A DNA stretch of 64,000 nucleotides, from assembly GCA_963846585.1 (NCBI GenBank), contig CAWJWO010000007.1:449311-513310 (forward strand), in the 5' to 3' direction. Positions 45,433 to 54,163 of this stretch are shown one piece after another. Each line of letters starts with the position of its first letter. Within the stretch, counting starts at the first letter, position 1. This stretch comes from JAAUTT01 sp963846585 (lineage in GTDB: Bacteria; Bacteroidota; Bacteroidia; Bacteroidales; JAAUTT01). The notes under the pieces are model-generated. The model made no database searches and was not told the origin of the DNA. It saw only the letters and a program-made list of their open reading frames with translations. Both the position numbers and the translations under genes were made by a program.

Positions 45433-46620
45433 TTGAAAAGGATCCTGATATTCATAGACTGGTATCTGCCCGGTTATAAGGCAGGAGGACCGATTAGTTC
45501 CGTTGCTAACCTTGTGGATCATCTTTCAGGAGAATTTGAGTTTATGATTATTACCCGGGACACAGATTATTGTGAAACTATCCCTTATACGAAGGTTAAC
45601 TCTGATGCATGGAATAATCTTCCGGGAAACCTGAAAGTATATTATTTTTCACAGAGAAAACTTTCAATTAAATCGTTAATAACAATAACCAACAATATAA
45701 ATTTTGATTTAGTGTATGTTAACGGCATATATTCTTTATATTTCTCAATATTTCCCCTTGTATGGTTTCACTGGCTTAAGAAGAAAAATGTTATAGTTTC
45801 GTCGCGGGGTATGCTTTCAAAACACACTTTTTCATCGAAAAGGCTAAAAAAGAAAATGTTTTATTTTATGGCACGTTGTATTGGACTATACAGGGGGATC
45901 ATATTCCAGGCTACCAACATGCATGAGGCTGAACAGATACGTCACACCCTTGGTTTTAAAGGTGATATAAGAGTTGTGCCAAACCTGCCTCCTAAAAAAA
46001 TAATGTCCGCAATATCGCCAATAATGAAAGAACCGGGTGATTTAAAGTTGGTAAATATTGCAAGGATATCGCCCGAAAAAAATATTTTGTTTGTGTTGGA
46101 AGTGTTAGAAAATGTATTTAATACTGAAAAAAATTCAGTTAAGGGTTCCTCCGGTAAAGTAACCCTTGATATTTACGGGACAGTGTATGATGAAATTTAT
46201 TGGGGAAAATGTAAAGAACTTATATCCAGGCTTCCGGATTTTGTAAAAGTTAATTATTGTGGCCCGGTTGAAAAAAGTGAAATTACCAAAACATTGGCCA
46301 GGTATCATTTTTTTATAATGCCTTCTCAGGGTGAGAATTATGGCCATGCAATAGTAGAGAGTTTTTTAGCCGGCTGTCCGGTAATAATAAGCGACAGGAC
46401 GCCATGGCACAATTTAAATAAAGCAGGTTGGGACATACCACTTGAAAAACCAGGAAAATTTAAGGAGATAATTGAATATTGTGTCGGGATGGGTGAGGCG
46501 GAGTATAATGAAATGAGCCGCTGGGCGTTTGATTTTGGGATAAAGGTTGCAGAGGACAGGGAGGTGCTGGAGGCGAACAGAGAGTTGTTTGAAATGAGAA
46601 GATTAAAGACTTGTTATTAG
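45433..46620 (+). CDS. Glycosyltransferase (GT4 type)
   Basis: Sugar transferase of 395 residues, start TTG. The N-terminal domain begins FIDWYLPGYKAGGPISSVANL, typical of capsule/exopolysaccharide GT4 enzymes. The donor-binding C-terminal domain shows LVNIARISPEKNILFVLEVL and the EX7E-like FIMPSQGENYGHAIVESFLAG. It is the first gene of the polysaccharide region and the only intact glycosyltransferase on the plus strand here. Sugar and acceptor are unknown. Confidence 0.9.
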   Translation: MKRILIFIDWYLPGYKAGGPISSVANLVDHLSGEFEFMIITRDTDYCETIPYTKVNSDAWNNLPGNLKVYYFSQRKLSIKSLITITNNINFDLVYVNGIYSLYFSIFPLVWFHWLKKKNVIVSSRGMLSKHTFSSKRLKKKMFYFMARCIGLYRGIIFQATNMHEAEQIRHTLGFKGDIRVVPNLPPKKIMSAISPIMKEPGDLKLVNIARISPEKNILFVLEVLENVFNTEKNSVKGSSGKVTLDIYGTVYDEIYWGKCKELISRLPDFVKVNYCGPVEKSEITKTLARYHFFIMPSQGENYGHAIVESFLAGCPVIISDRTPWHNLNKAGWDIPLEKPGKFKEIIEYCVGMGEAEYNEMSRWAFDFGIKVAEDREVLEANRELFEMRRLKTCY

Positions 46621-46623
46621 TAT

Positions 46624-46971
46624 TTAAAACTTATTTACTCGTATTTTATTTTTTGATATGGTGATGAAACAATTTTCCTTAAAATTTAAAGAATCATCGA
46701 TACATTTTACAAATGATTTTTCAATTTGTTTATAATTTGGTTGATCGTATCTCATAAAAATAACAGAAATTTTTTCTAAACCATGTGAAAACAGAAGTTC
46801 TCCAAAATCTTTATCTTCAGTAACTAAAATTCCTTTATATTTTCTGGTAATTTCAATAACTTCCTTATCCGAAATTCCGGGACAATTTTCACGAATAGAA
46901 AAATAATCAAGTCCTTTATTCTTTATTATTTGAATCCAATACGTTTCAACGTTTTCATCAAGAATAATCAT
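46624..46971 (-). CDS. DUF5615 PIN-like protein
   Basis: Protein of 115 residues with the DUF5615 PIN-like pattern: MIILDENVETYWIQII, VTEDKDFGELLF and IRVNKF. Acidic residues D5, E6, E55 and D58 could form a metal site. It overlaps the upstream DUF433 gene by four bases. This pair is widely listed as a toxin-antitoxin-like module, with DUF5615 the presumed nuclease. A similar pair is at 60470-61044. Confidence 0.85.
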   Translation of the reverse strand: MIILDENVETYWIQIIKNKGLDYFSIRENCPGISDKEVIEITRKYKGILVTEDKDFGELLFSHGLEKISVIFMRYDQPNYKQIEKSFVKCIDDSLNFKENCFITISKNKIRVNKF

Positions 46972-47195
46972 ACAATTTCAGCAATTTCCTCATTTGCAAT
47001 TAAATCAGCTGCGAATTCAAGAGCTGCAAAAATTTGTTCCTGAACAAGATGAGGATAATTTTCAATTATTTTTTCTATAGTATAGCCACCTGCCAGTTTT
47101 CTCATTATCAGTTCAACTGAAATTCGTGTGCCTTTAATTATTGGTTTTCCTAGCATTATTTCAGGATTTCTTACAATATAATTTTTGTAATTCAT
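46968..47195 (-). CDS. DUF433 antitoxin-like protein
   Basis: Helix-turn-helix-like small protein of 75 residues: NPEIMLGKPIIKGTRISVEL and IENYPHLVQEQIFAALEFAA are the DUF433 signature. It is predicted to be the DNA-binding/antidote partner of the overlapping DUF5615 gene. Translation is likely coupled (ATGA-type overlap). Confidence 0.87.
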   Translation of the reverse strand: MNYKNYIVRNPEIMLGKPIIKGTRISVELIMRKLAGGYTIEKIIENYPHLVQEQIFAALEFAADLIANEEIAEIV

Positions 47196-47242
47196 AAATG
47201 TTTAATTAATATCATTATAAATAATTTATATATATAAAAATT

Positions 47243-47280
47243 TTTTCATCTGCACATCTGCACATCTGCAAATCTACACA
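47243..47280 (-). repeat. CATCTGCA octamer array
   Basis: Four tandem copies of CATCTGCA/CATCTGCAAATCTA, ending at the asnB stop codon. It is pyrimidine-rich on the plus strand, as expected for a right arm. No left arm was seen. Confidence 0.6.
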
Positions 47281-49191
47281 TTATTCATTTATATTGTTCT
47301 TCTCCATCCAATGTGATAGGACTACCACGGGCCAAATGCGTGACCAGGTAATTAAAGGATCGTTGTTGAGGAAGCGGTGCCATAACTGTTCTATTTGAGG
47401 GCCGTTAAAAAATGGATATTTTTCCAGATAATGTAAATGGTGTTCGCAAAAAGATTTTAATTCAACGCGCATCCAATAATCCCAGGGGAATGAAAATCCC
47501 ATCTTTTTACGGTTTACTACTTTTTCAGGTATAAGGCCATTTAGCGACTCAACAAGCAACTGTTTGGGCGTGTGAGGATATTTGAGGCTATTATCAACAT
47601 TAAGGACATATTCTACCAATTCATGGTCAAGAAAAGGAACACGTACTTCCAAAGCATGGGACATGCTCATTTGATCGGTATCGCGGAGTAAAGTGTTTAG
47701 CATGTATGTACTTAATTCTGCCTTGCTGATTTGAGAAATATCTCCATACCTGTTAATGGTACTGTCAGATATCATTGTGGAAATAATCTCCATAACACGA
47801 TCGGCCGGAAGGTTGTCACTGTAAATAATTTGTTTGATGGAAGCATCAGAAAAAAGTGCGCATTACAGGATAGGTATTTATTAAATTCCATCGTGACAAT
47901 TGTAACAATTCCCTGGATTTTTCAATCTGTACAGTAGGATTTCTGTAATCGAGAAATTTCAATGCCAGGTACTTGGATAGACCAGGCAAATGGTTGAACA
48001 GGTTTAATTTTTGTAAAAAATAAAGCCGTTTGAAAATATTATAGCCTGCAAACAGTTCGTCGCCACCCAGTCCACTTATGGCCATGGAAATACCGGCCTG
48101 TTTTGTTATTTTTGAAACTACCCAGGTATTGGGCCCGTCACCGCTGGGATGATCGAGAGACTCCAGGGCAGGGGCAATCATATTTACAAAATCGTCAGGC
48201 TTGAGATGGATTTCCTGATGACGCGTAGAGAATTTTTTGGCTATCATTTGTGAATATGGTGACTCGGAGTAACCTTTTTCGTCGAACACAACAGAGAAGG
48301 TATTTATGGGCTGAGTCGATACCTGGCTCATTAAACCTACCATGGCACTTGAGTCAATGCCCCCGGAGAGAAAGGCACCAAAGGGCACATCTGCAACCAT
48401 ACGCTGTTCCACCGATTTACCTAACAGTTGATAAATGTCCTTATGTACTTCCTTGTTTGCTTTTGCCTTCGGGAGAAAGTTTTACAGGTTTGTTATTAAG
48501 GTTCCAGTACTGCCCGGAATGAAACCACGGGTTGATCCCTTTGTGAACCTGTGCTGCTGATTGTTTCAACCCGCATCCATTCCCCTGGCATGAGCATGTA
48601 CACATCTTCAAGAATAGTTGAAGGAGCATGGACGGTTTGATAGCGGAGAAAATCGATAACGGATGAATACGACATTTTTGAAGAGGACATGCCGGTGGCA
48701 AGGATAGCCCTTATTTCGGAACTGAAGATGAAAAGTCCGGGTTTTTGACAGAAGTAAAGCGGCTTAACGCCTAAACGATCGCGGACAAGCAATAGCTCTT
48801 TTTTGGAGCAATCCCAAATTGCAAAAGCGAACATCCCATTAAAATGACCGGCGCAATGGTATCCCCATTTAATGTACGCTGCAAGTATAACTTCCGAGTC
48901 GGTTCGGGTGCGGTAGGGATAGTCATTTAGCTCCTGGCGCAGTTCCCGGTAATTATAAATTTCGCCATTAAAGACAAGGACCAGGTTTCCGTCAGAGCTC
49001 AGCATTGGCTGGTTACCTTCGGGAGAAAGGTCGATGATGGCCAGCCGACGGTGCCCCAAAACGATATCGTTGTCGTTCCAAAGTCCTTTTCCATCGGGCC
49101 CGCGGTGGGATAGGGCCACATTCATGAGTTGGACTTGTTCCCGATAGCGGTGAGCTTTATTAATTGCTATTATTCCGTTAATACCGCACAC
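47281..49191 (-). pseudogene. asnB: Asparagine synthase (glutamine-hydrolysing), three frameshifts
   Basis: Homologue of AsnB split over three frames. The N-terminal glutaminase domain (MCGINGIIAI, LSHRGPDGKG, FNGEIYNYRELR) is intact from 49191 to about 48515. A shift near 48513 moves QYWNLNNKPVKLSPE into another frame. A second near 48470 leads to KEVHKDIYQLLGKSVEQRM and the synthetase P-loop FLSGGIDSSAMVGL. A third near 47853 separates the last 180 residues (SDASIKQIIYSDN, EVRVPFLDHELVEYV). All three are consistent with +1 insertions beside G or T runs. Joined, the product would be about 635 residues, the normal length. Polysaccharide clusters often carry such amidotransferases. Sequencing error cannot be excluded. 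Confidence 0.85.
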
Positions 49192-49223
49192 TGGTTTTTA
49201 GTTTAAAATACTTAATTAATATA

Positions 49224-49298
49224 AGAAGACAGAAGACAGAAGGCAGAAGGCAGAAGGCAGAAGGCAGAAGGCAGAAGGCAGAAGGCAGAAGGCAGAAG
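49224..49298 (+). repeat. GAAGGCA heptamer array (left arm)
   Basis: About ten tandem copies of GAAGACA/GAAGGCA, almost perfect. The complementary CTGTCTT/CTGTTTT array lies at 49680-49745, so the two arms enclose the four-helix-bundle gene. Confidence 0.82.
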
Positions 49299-49670
49299 TT
49301 AGAATGTGTGCCATTTTTTAATAAGTGATGATAGCATTGCAACAACTTCATCATATGCAGAGCTAAAGTTTTCGTGATCCTGAATGGAAATGTAATTGAA
49401 ATCTTTAGAAAAGTCTATCCATGTTCTTGATTCTTCTGCTGATCCAATTGCATCGATCAAATGTCTAATAAATATATTCTCATACTTTCTCTTAGCATAA
49501 CCTTCCCGAATATTAGATGATACAGATCTGGAAGATCTTCTTAATTGATCTGTAAGGGAATATGTTTCCTCTTTTGGAAAGCCTTTAGTCAAATTAAAAA
49601 TTTTCAAGGCTAGTTCATAAGAAAGACAATAGACTTTTAAATCTTTAACCGATTTTATTGTATTTGCCAT
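49299..49670 (-). CDS. Four-helix bundle protein (S23/23S rRNA intervening-sequence type)
   Basis: Protein of 123 residues from ATG 49670, matching the four-helix bundle family (VKDLKVYCLSYELALKIF, DQLRRSSRSVSSNIREGYA, GSAEESRTWIDFSKD). A longer reading from 49739 adds 23 repeat-encoded residues and is rejected. The family is named for proteins inside 23S rRNA intervening sequences but is widespread in other contexts, often without known function. It is the only gene between inverted GAAGGCA/CTGTCTT arms. Confidence 0.88.
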   Translation of the reverse strand: MANTIKSVKDLKVYCLSYELALKIFNLTKGFPKEETYSLTDQLRRSSRSVSSNIREGYAKRKYENIFIRHLIDAIGSAEESRTWIDFSKDFNYISIQDHENFSSAYDEVVAMLSSLIKKWHTF

Positions 49671-49679
49671 GTATTCTTT

Positions 49680-49745
49680 TTTTACTTTTCTGTCTTCTGT
49701 TTTTCTGTTTTCTGTTTTCTGTCCTCTGTCTTCTGTCATCTTCCT
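49680..49745 (-). repeat. CTGTCTT heptamer array (right arm)
   Basis: Pyrimidine-rich tandem words CTGTCTT, CTGTTTT and CTGTCCT. They run from just upstream of the four-helix-bundle start to the stop region of the next glycosyltransferase. Confidence 0.78.
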
Positions 49746-50731
49746 TCTGCAATATTCCGGTACAGCTCTGCATACTGCGCTGCAATATTTTTTGGCTGAA
49801 AGCGCAGGATATTATTTTGTCCTTTACTGATGAGGTCTTCGCGCAATGTTTCATTATTTATTATGGATAGTATTCCTTTTCTTATGGAGGCTATATCGAA
49901 CGGATCGGCAAACAATGCCCCATCGCCTGCCACCTCGGGCATACTTGAGATTTTCGCTGTAATGACGGGACGGCCAATTGCCTGGGCTTCCAGAATGGGA
50001 AGGCCGAAACCTTCGTAAGTTGAAATAAATGACAGCAAATCGGAGTTTTTGTATAATTCAATTACATGTTTATAAGGGAGGTTAAAATAATTTTCGTATT
50101 TGATTAAGGAATACTTTAATAAATTTATTTGTTCAGGCTCAAGTTTCCCTACGATAACCAATTTGCATGAGAGGCCTTTAATGGCTTTAATGAGACGTTC
50201 GAGGTTTTTGTTGGACCTTGTCCCGATGTGCAAAATAACAGGGCAGTCGGCATTAAAAGGCTTGGGAGAATAAGATAGCTCGCCGGGAATACAATCGTGT
50301 ATTACTTTGATATTATGGCAATTAACGCCACTGAATTTTAACAGTTCGGTTTTTGTAAATTCGGAAATTACAGTAACATAGCGTACCCTGCGACATGGGA
50401 TAATATACCAGAAGAAAATAAGAATCTTTCGGAGCAAAAATCTGCTGCGGTGCACAATTTCCAAATCGTGAATGGTGAGTATGGTTTTTCGTTTTCTTAA
50501 AAAGCAGGAGATGTAATGTACATCGCCGGTGATATGGTTAACATCCTGCTGGTAAAAAGGCGCCGCAAGCATATTTATAAGGCGCATGGTAAACCCTTTG
50601 CTGTGAAAAGGCATTATATTTATACCGGGTGAGATATCGGAGGGCAGATTCTTAATGATTGAAGAAAACAGCTCTTCTATACTATGGTAGCCGGCAACAG
50701 GCTTGCGGAAAAAGAATTGTGTGTAAATCAT
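49736..50731 (-). CDS. Glycosyltransferase family 4 protein
   Basis: Glycosyltransferase of 331 residues from ATG 50731, chosen over a TTG five codons upstream because MIYTQFFFRKPVAGYHSIEE matches the usual family start. Donor domain motifs are VILHIGTRSNKNLERLIKAI and SFISTYEGFGLPILEAQAIG. The last residues (YRNIAEGR) run into the CTGTCTT array. It is part of the minus-strand polysaccharide block and appears intact. Confidence 0.9.
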   Translation of the reverse strand: MIYTQFFFRKPVAGYHSIEELFSSIIKNLPSDISPGINIMPFHSKGFTMRLINMLAAPFYQQDVNHITGDVHYISCFLRKRKTILTIHDLEIVHRSRFLLRKILIFFWYIIPCRRVRYVTVISEFTKTELLKFSGVNCHNIKVIHDCIPGELSYSPKPFNADCPVILHIGTRSNKNLERLIKAIKGLSCKLVIVGKLEPEQINLLKYSLIKYENYFNLPYKHVIELYKNSDLLSFISTYEGFGLPILEAQAIGRPVITAKISSMPEVAGDGALFADPFDIASIRKGILSIINNETLREDLISKGQNNILRFQPKNIAAQYAELYRNIAEGR

Positions 50732-50774
50732 GGCAATGTTTTGCAACAGGAAATGAGGAAAGGTTAAAAATATA

Positions 50775-50905
50775 CATTTTTATTCAGGATTCCAGAATTG
50801 AGATTTAAGATTTGCGATTTGCGTTTGGTGATTTAAGATTTGGGCATTTCGTGATTACAAATCCTAATTCTGTATTATTAAATCTAAAATCTAAATAATT
50901 CAAAT
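50775..50905. repeat. Inverted GATTTAA/AAATCTA arms
   Basis: The left arm has CCAGAATTGAGATTTAAG and GATTTGCGATTTGCG words. The right arm has AAATCTAAAATCTAAA. It is similar to the elements at 1272-1373 and 37935-38030. The remaining gap to 51058 has GATAAGTTAAATGCC/GAGTTAAATGGAC but no gene. Confidence 0.62.
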
Positions 50906-51058
50906 TGTAATTAGTAAAATAAAAGGAATATGCAAATTATAATTTGGATAGTTCATTTGGATAAGTTAAATGCCACTGTGCTGAGTTAAATGGACATTGA
51001 TTCCTCTTATTGGCGTAATATTAGTAATTGAAGGTAAAAAAATACGCGTAAATTTTAT

Positions 51059-52270
51059 TTATTTGAGCAAATAAATATAAGCTGGTACGACATTTATTTC
51101 ATATTCATTTTGTTTTATAAAATCAGTATCAGAAAAGGTTACAATAGTTGCTTTAAGCTTATTAAAGAACTTCATAGCTTTAATTAACCCATTTAATTCA
51201 CGTTTAATATTATCAGGAGTAAGTTCGAAACATACCTGCACCAACTCAACAGCAATACCTTTTTGCAAAGCTATAAAATCGCATTCGCCATTATCATCGA
51301 AATAATAAAGTTCTTTATATTTTTTCCGAAGATGTAAAAATATAAGGTTTTCCAGTTTCCTCCCCGAATCCCCGGTATTTGTGTTTGAAATTAAATCAAT
51401 TAAGCCTAAATCAATAGTATATACTTTACGTGGATTTATAAGTTGGGCTTTAGTGGAAAAGCTAAACACAGGTAAAAAAGAAACCAGATATGAAAGTTCC
51501 AGATAAGAGAACCAGGATAAGATAGTACTGGTAGCTCCAATTGAAAGAGGTTGCTTTAGTTTTGTTGCCGTAACACGATTACCAACGTTTGAAAATAAAA
51601 ATGATGCCAACCTGTGTAGACTTTTTATATCCTTAATCCCATATCGAGTAACGATATCACGTATAAGCACATCGTCGAAAAGTGTCAGAAGCTGTTGTTC
51701 GTCGCCAGTTTTTAAATATTCAGGGAAACCCCCTGTATGCATGTAAGTATATAAACTTTCTGTACCGGGTGTTAACCCTTTAAAAGAAAGAAATTCATTA
51801 TAGGAAAATGGAAAAAGTTCCTGAGATATATGACGGCCTGTTAGTTTTGAACCCAATTCATAACTTAACAATGAAGCATTTGAGCCGGTAATAATAACTC
51901 TGAAACCCTCATCAATTTTTTGCCGGACGTACAATTCCCAGCCTTCTATTAATTGTAATTCATCAAGAAATATTGTATTTACGCCTTTTTGGGATATTAC
52001 CTTATCTAACCGGGTAAAATCTGTTAATGAAAAATCATATAATTGGGGCGATTCAAAGTTTAAGTATAAAACAGGCAAATCATCCATTTTTTTCATCATT
52101 TGCATCAGGAGAGTGCTTTTACCACAACGCCTAACGCCTGAAATAATCAATGCATGAGAGGACAAACTTTGGGTTGACGGAATAAACTCCCGGATAAGTC
52201 CGGTATCCCGAAGCGCTATTTGGTTCATCTGCCGCTCTACAGCACTATATATTACGCTTTCTAATATCAT
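51059..52270 (-). CDS. AAA-type ATPase with DUF4143 domain
   Basis: P-loop ATPase of 403 residues. Walker A is ISGVRRCGKSTLLMQMM, Walker B is TIFLDELQLIEGW and GSNASLLSYELGSKLTGRH is the conserved sensor region. The C-terminal DUF4143 region contains the nuclease-like ENLIFLHLRKKYKELYYFDD with GECDFIALQKG. This family is common and mobile in Bacteroidota; function is not established. It is probably an independent insertion in the polysaccharide cluster. Confidence 0.9.
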   Translation of the reverse strand: MILESVIYSAVERQMNQIALRDTGLIREFIPSTQSLSSHALIISGVRRCGKSTLLMQMMKKMDDLPVLYLNFESPQLYDFSLTDFTRLDKVISQKGVNTIFLDELQLIEGWELYVRQKIDEGFRVIITGSNASLLSYELGSKLTGRHISQELFPFSYNEFLSFKGLTPGTESLYTYMHTGGFPEYLKTGDEQQLLTLFDDVLIRDIVTRYGIKDIKSLHRLASFLFSNVGNRVTATKLKQPLSIGATSTILSWFSYLELSYLVSFLPVFSFSTKAQLINPRKVYTIDLGLIDLISNTNTGDSGRKLENLIFLHLRKKYKELYYFDDNGECDFIALQKGIAVELVQVCFELTPDNIKRELNGLIKAMKFFNKLKATIVTFSDTDFIKQNEYEINVVPAYIYLLK

Positions 52271-52324
52271 TTAATAAATATTGTTCGATACAAAAATACA
52301 ATTTTGTTCGATAGCATCAAACAA

Positions 52325-52566
52325 AACTACCTACATTTCTTTTTGCGCACAAAATGAAACGAGCATCACCTTATAAATAAAATATTAAATGCGAGTTCGA
52401 CCATTCCATATAAATCAATTATTAATGGTCAAACGAATCAAAGACCCTTCGACTTCGCTCAGGAACCGAACCCCTGCTCCTTTTCAAGGGGATAATTGAA
52501 ATTAAAATAGTTGGAGTATTTATTTTAAAGGAAATAATGCAGATTTACTAACAACCAACTACCAGC
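52325..52566. repeat. Composite intergenic repeat with AATGCGAGTTCGACCAT module
   Basis: Modules in order: hairpin CTTTTTGCGCACAAAATG, GAGCATCACCTTATAAAT, AATGCGAGTTCGACCAT with its complement-like AATGGTCAAA, the CCTTCGACTTCGCTCAGG palindrome, the CCTTTTCAAGGGGATAATTG module, and an ACTAACAACC array at the end. The 55.7-kb and 62.3-kb blocks share these. Confidence 0.75.
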
Positions 52567-52568
52567 AA

Positions 52569-53930
52569 CTAGTTTATCGCTCCCCCGCCTCTTTTCCTCC
52601 TGAGGAACTGTGAATTTATGAGGAAGTCGCCCCAGGCGGAGAAGAAGAACCAGGTTACCAGCAAGGCCTTGGCTAAATGGTTGAGGACGGTTACGAGGCT
52701 GGTTTCGGCCTTTACAACCTGCAGGAAGATTAACGGCAGCCAGAAGATGAGGTCGGGGTATTTATTACCCCAACGGGCCAGGCGGGCGACGACCCAGTTA
52801 AAAAACAATCCCAGCAATAACATGAATATCATTCCTCCCGCGGCCCCAAAATTAGCATATGCTTCACCCACCTCGCTGATATCCATGCTTGTACTGGCGT
52901 TTAACTCCATTCCCGTGTACTTAAGCATATTATCGTGCCCACCGGCAATAGCCTTATTGGGATCGAGAAAACGGGGCAATAAACTTGCTATTAAGGCATC
53001 TTTTACTGTTTCTCCATTTGCATAGGGCACGCGGCTTGGCACATTGTCCATGATCCTGGCAATAATCCACCCCTCATTAATACGGACGACGTTATTGCCA
53101 AACTGTGTTTCAGCCAAATCTTCCGGCTTATTTATATTTTTATTGATAGTAGTTATAAAAGCCCCTATTTTGGAATTCTCCGCCAACTGGCCAGACCAGA
53201 GCAATTCGCGATAATCATTCTTTGCTATTTGTATAAAATAAGCAAAAGTTAAACTACAACCAATAATTAACAGGCGTACCCAGAATTTTTTAGGATAGGT
53301 AAGGAAATAAATCATAAGGAAAAAACTCCCCCACAGCAATAAATCGTGAAATAAACCTGATCCTAAGGAGAAGAGGAAGAGGTTGCCGAAGACGAAAGCT
53401 ATCCAGTAGTACTTTAATCTGTTTGTAGAAGCAAACATGTAAAACACACCTATGAACATAAGTCCCGATAACAAATAACTTAAGAAAGCAATGGGGATGA
53501 ACCGGGCAAAAAAACCGAATATGATAAAAAAGGTGCCTTTACGGTAGTAATCGATGTCTAAAGAGCGTAGTAACTGTATGCTGACATGTTGTTCCTTATT
53601 AAAATACAACCCTGCGAGGAATAACAAAGTTGCCGGCAGCACATAACCGAAATATACTTCTTTAGGAACGGCCATGCGGTAATCAAAATATATAATATCA
53701 GTATAATAATAACCCAGTACGGGACCAAGGAGCCACTGAAGGGTGGCAATGAAGGCGATTATGTTTTTAATTGAAATGTTTTTACCTAAATCGCTAATAA
53801 ATTTAAAAAGGTGGGTAATACAAAAAGCTATCGACAAACTCTCGTACCATTGTATGCTGCCAAGGGTGAAGGCAAAGACAAGGATAAAGGAGGCGGCGAG
53901 GGTTAAGAAATATTTTTGGGTGGAGTTCAT
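52569..53930 (-). CDS. Wzy-like O-antigen/exopolysaccharide polymerase
   Basis: Integral membrane protein of 453 residues with about 11-12 hydrophobic helices and a large loop near residues 255-345 (SKIGAFITTINKNINKPEDL, RINEGWIIARIMDNVPSR). Both architecture and position in the glycosyltransferase block fit a polysaccharide polymerase. The sequence is not close to a named family member, so the call is by topology and context. A five-copy 24-bp repeat lies 22 bp upstream of its start. Confidence 0.72.
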   Translation of the reverse strand: MNSTQKYFLTLAASFILVFAFTLGSIQWYESLSIAFCITHLFKFISDLGKNISIKNIIAFIATLQWLLGPVLGYYYTDIIYFDYRMAVPKEVYFGYVLPATLLFLAGLYFNKEQHVSIQLLRSLDIDYYRKGTFFIIFGFFARFIPIAFLSYLLSGLMFIGVFYMFASTNRLKYYWIAFVFGNLFLFSLGSGLFHDLLLWGSFFLMIYFLTYPKKFWVRLLIIGCSLTFAYFIQIAKNDYRELLWSGQLAENSKIGAFITTINKNINKPEDLAETQFGNNVVRINEGWIIARIMDNVPSRVPYANGETVKDALIASLLPRFLDPNKAIAGGHDNMLKYTGMELNASTSMDISEVGEAYANFGAAGGMIFMLLLGLFFNWVVARLARWGNKYPDLIFWLPLIFLQVVKAETSLVTVLNHLAKALLVTWFFFSAWGDFLINSQFLRRKRGGGAIN

Positions 53931-53951
53931 AGGGATAGAATCAAGAGCCAG

Positions 53952-54073
53952 GAACCATCCTTCGATTACACTCAGGAACCATCCTTCGATTACACTCAGG
54001 AACCATCCTTCGATTACACTCAGGAACCATCCTTCGATTACACTCAGGAACCATCCTTCGATTACACTCAGGA
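53952..54073. repeat. Five-copy 24-bp tandem repeat containing a decayed CTTCGA palindrome
   Basis: Five near-identical 24-bp units, each AGGAACCATCC followed by TTCGATTACACTC. Each unit is the fusion of an AGGAACCA word and a variant of the CCTTCGACTTCGCTCAGG palindrome. Flanking AGCCAGGAACC words continue on both sides. It lies just upstream of the Wzy-like gene. Confidence 0.85.
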
Positions 54074-54163
54074 ACCAGGAACCAAGATAGTGGAATATTT
54101 TCTAATATAAATTGATTATTGAAATTAAATCTGGATTCAAAAATCTAAAATCTAAAATCAATT

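Noticed and set aside
49299..49745. Diversity-generating retroelement (four-helix Avd-like protein)
   Set aside because: No reverse transcriptase, template repeat or variable repeat is present nearby; the protein fits the S23-type family.
53952..54073. CRISPR array
   Set aside because: The 24-bp units are directly adjacent with no unique spacers, and no cas genes are present.
53743..54110. Plus-strand frames with NHPSITLR or QEPSFDYT repeats
   Set aside because: Translations of the 24-bp tandem repeat upstream of the Wzy-like gene; no start or domain evidence.
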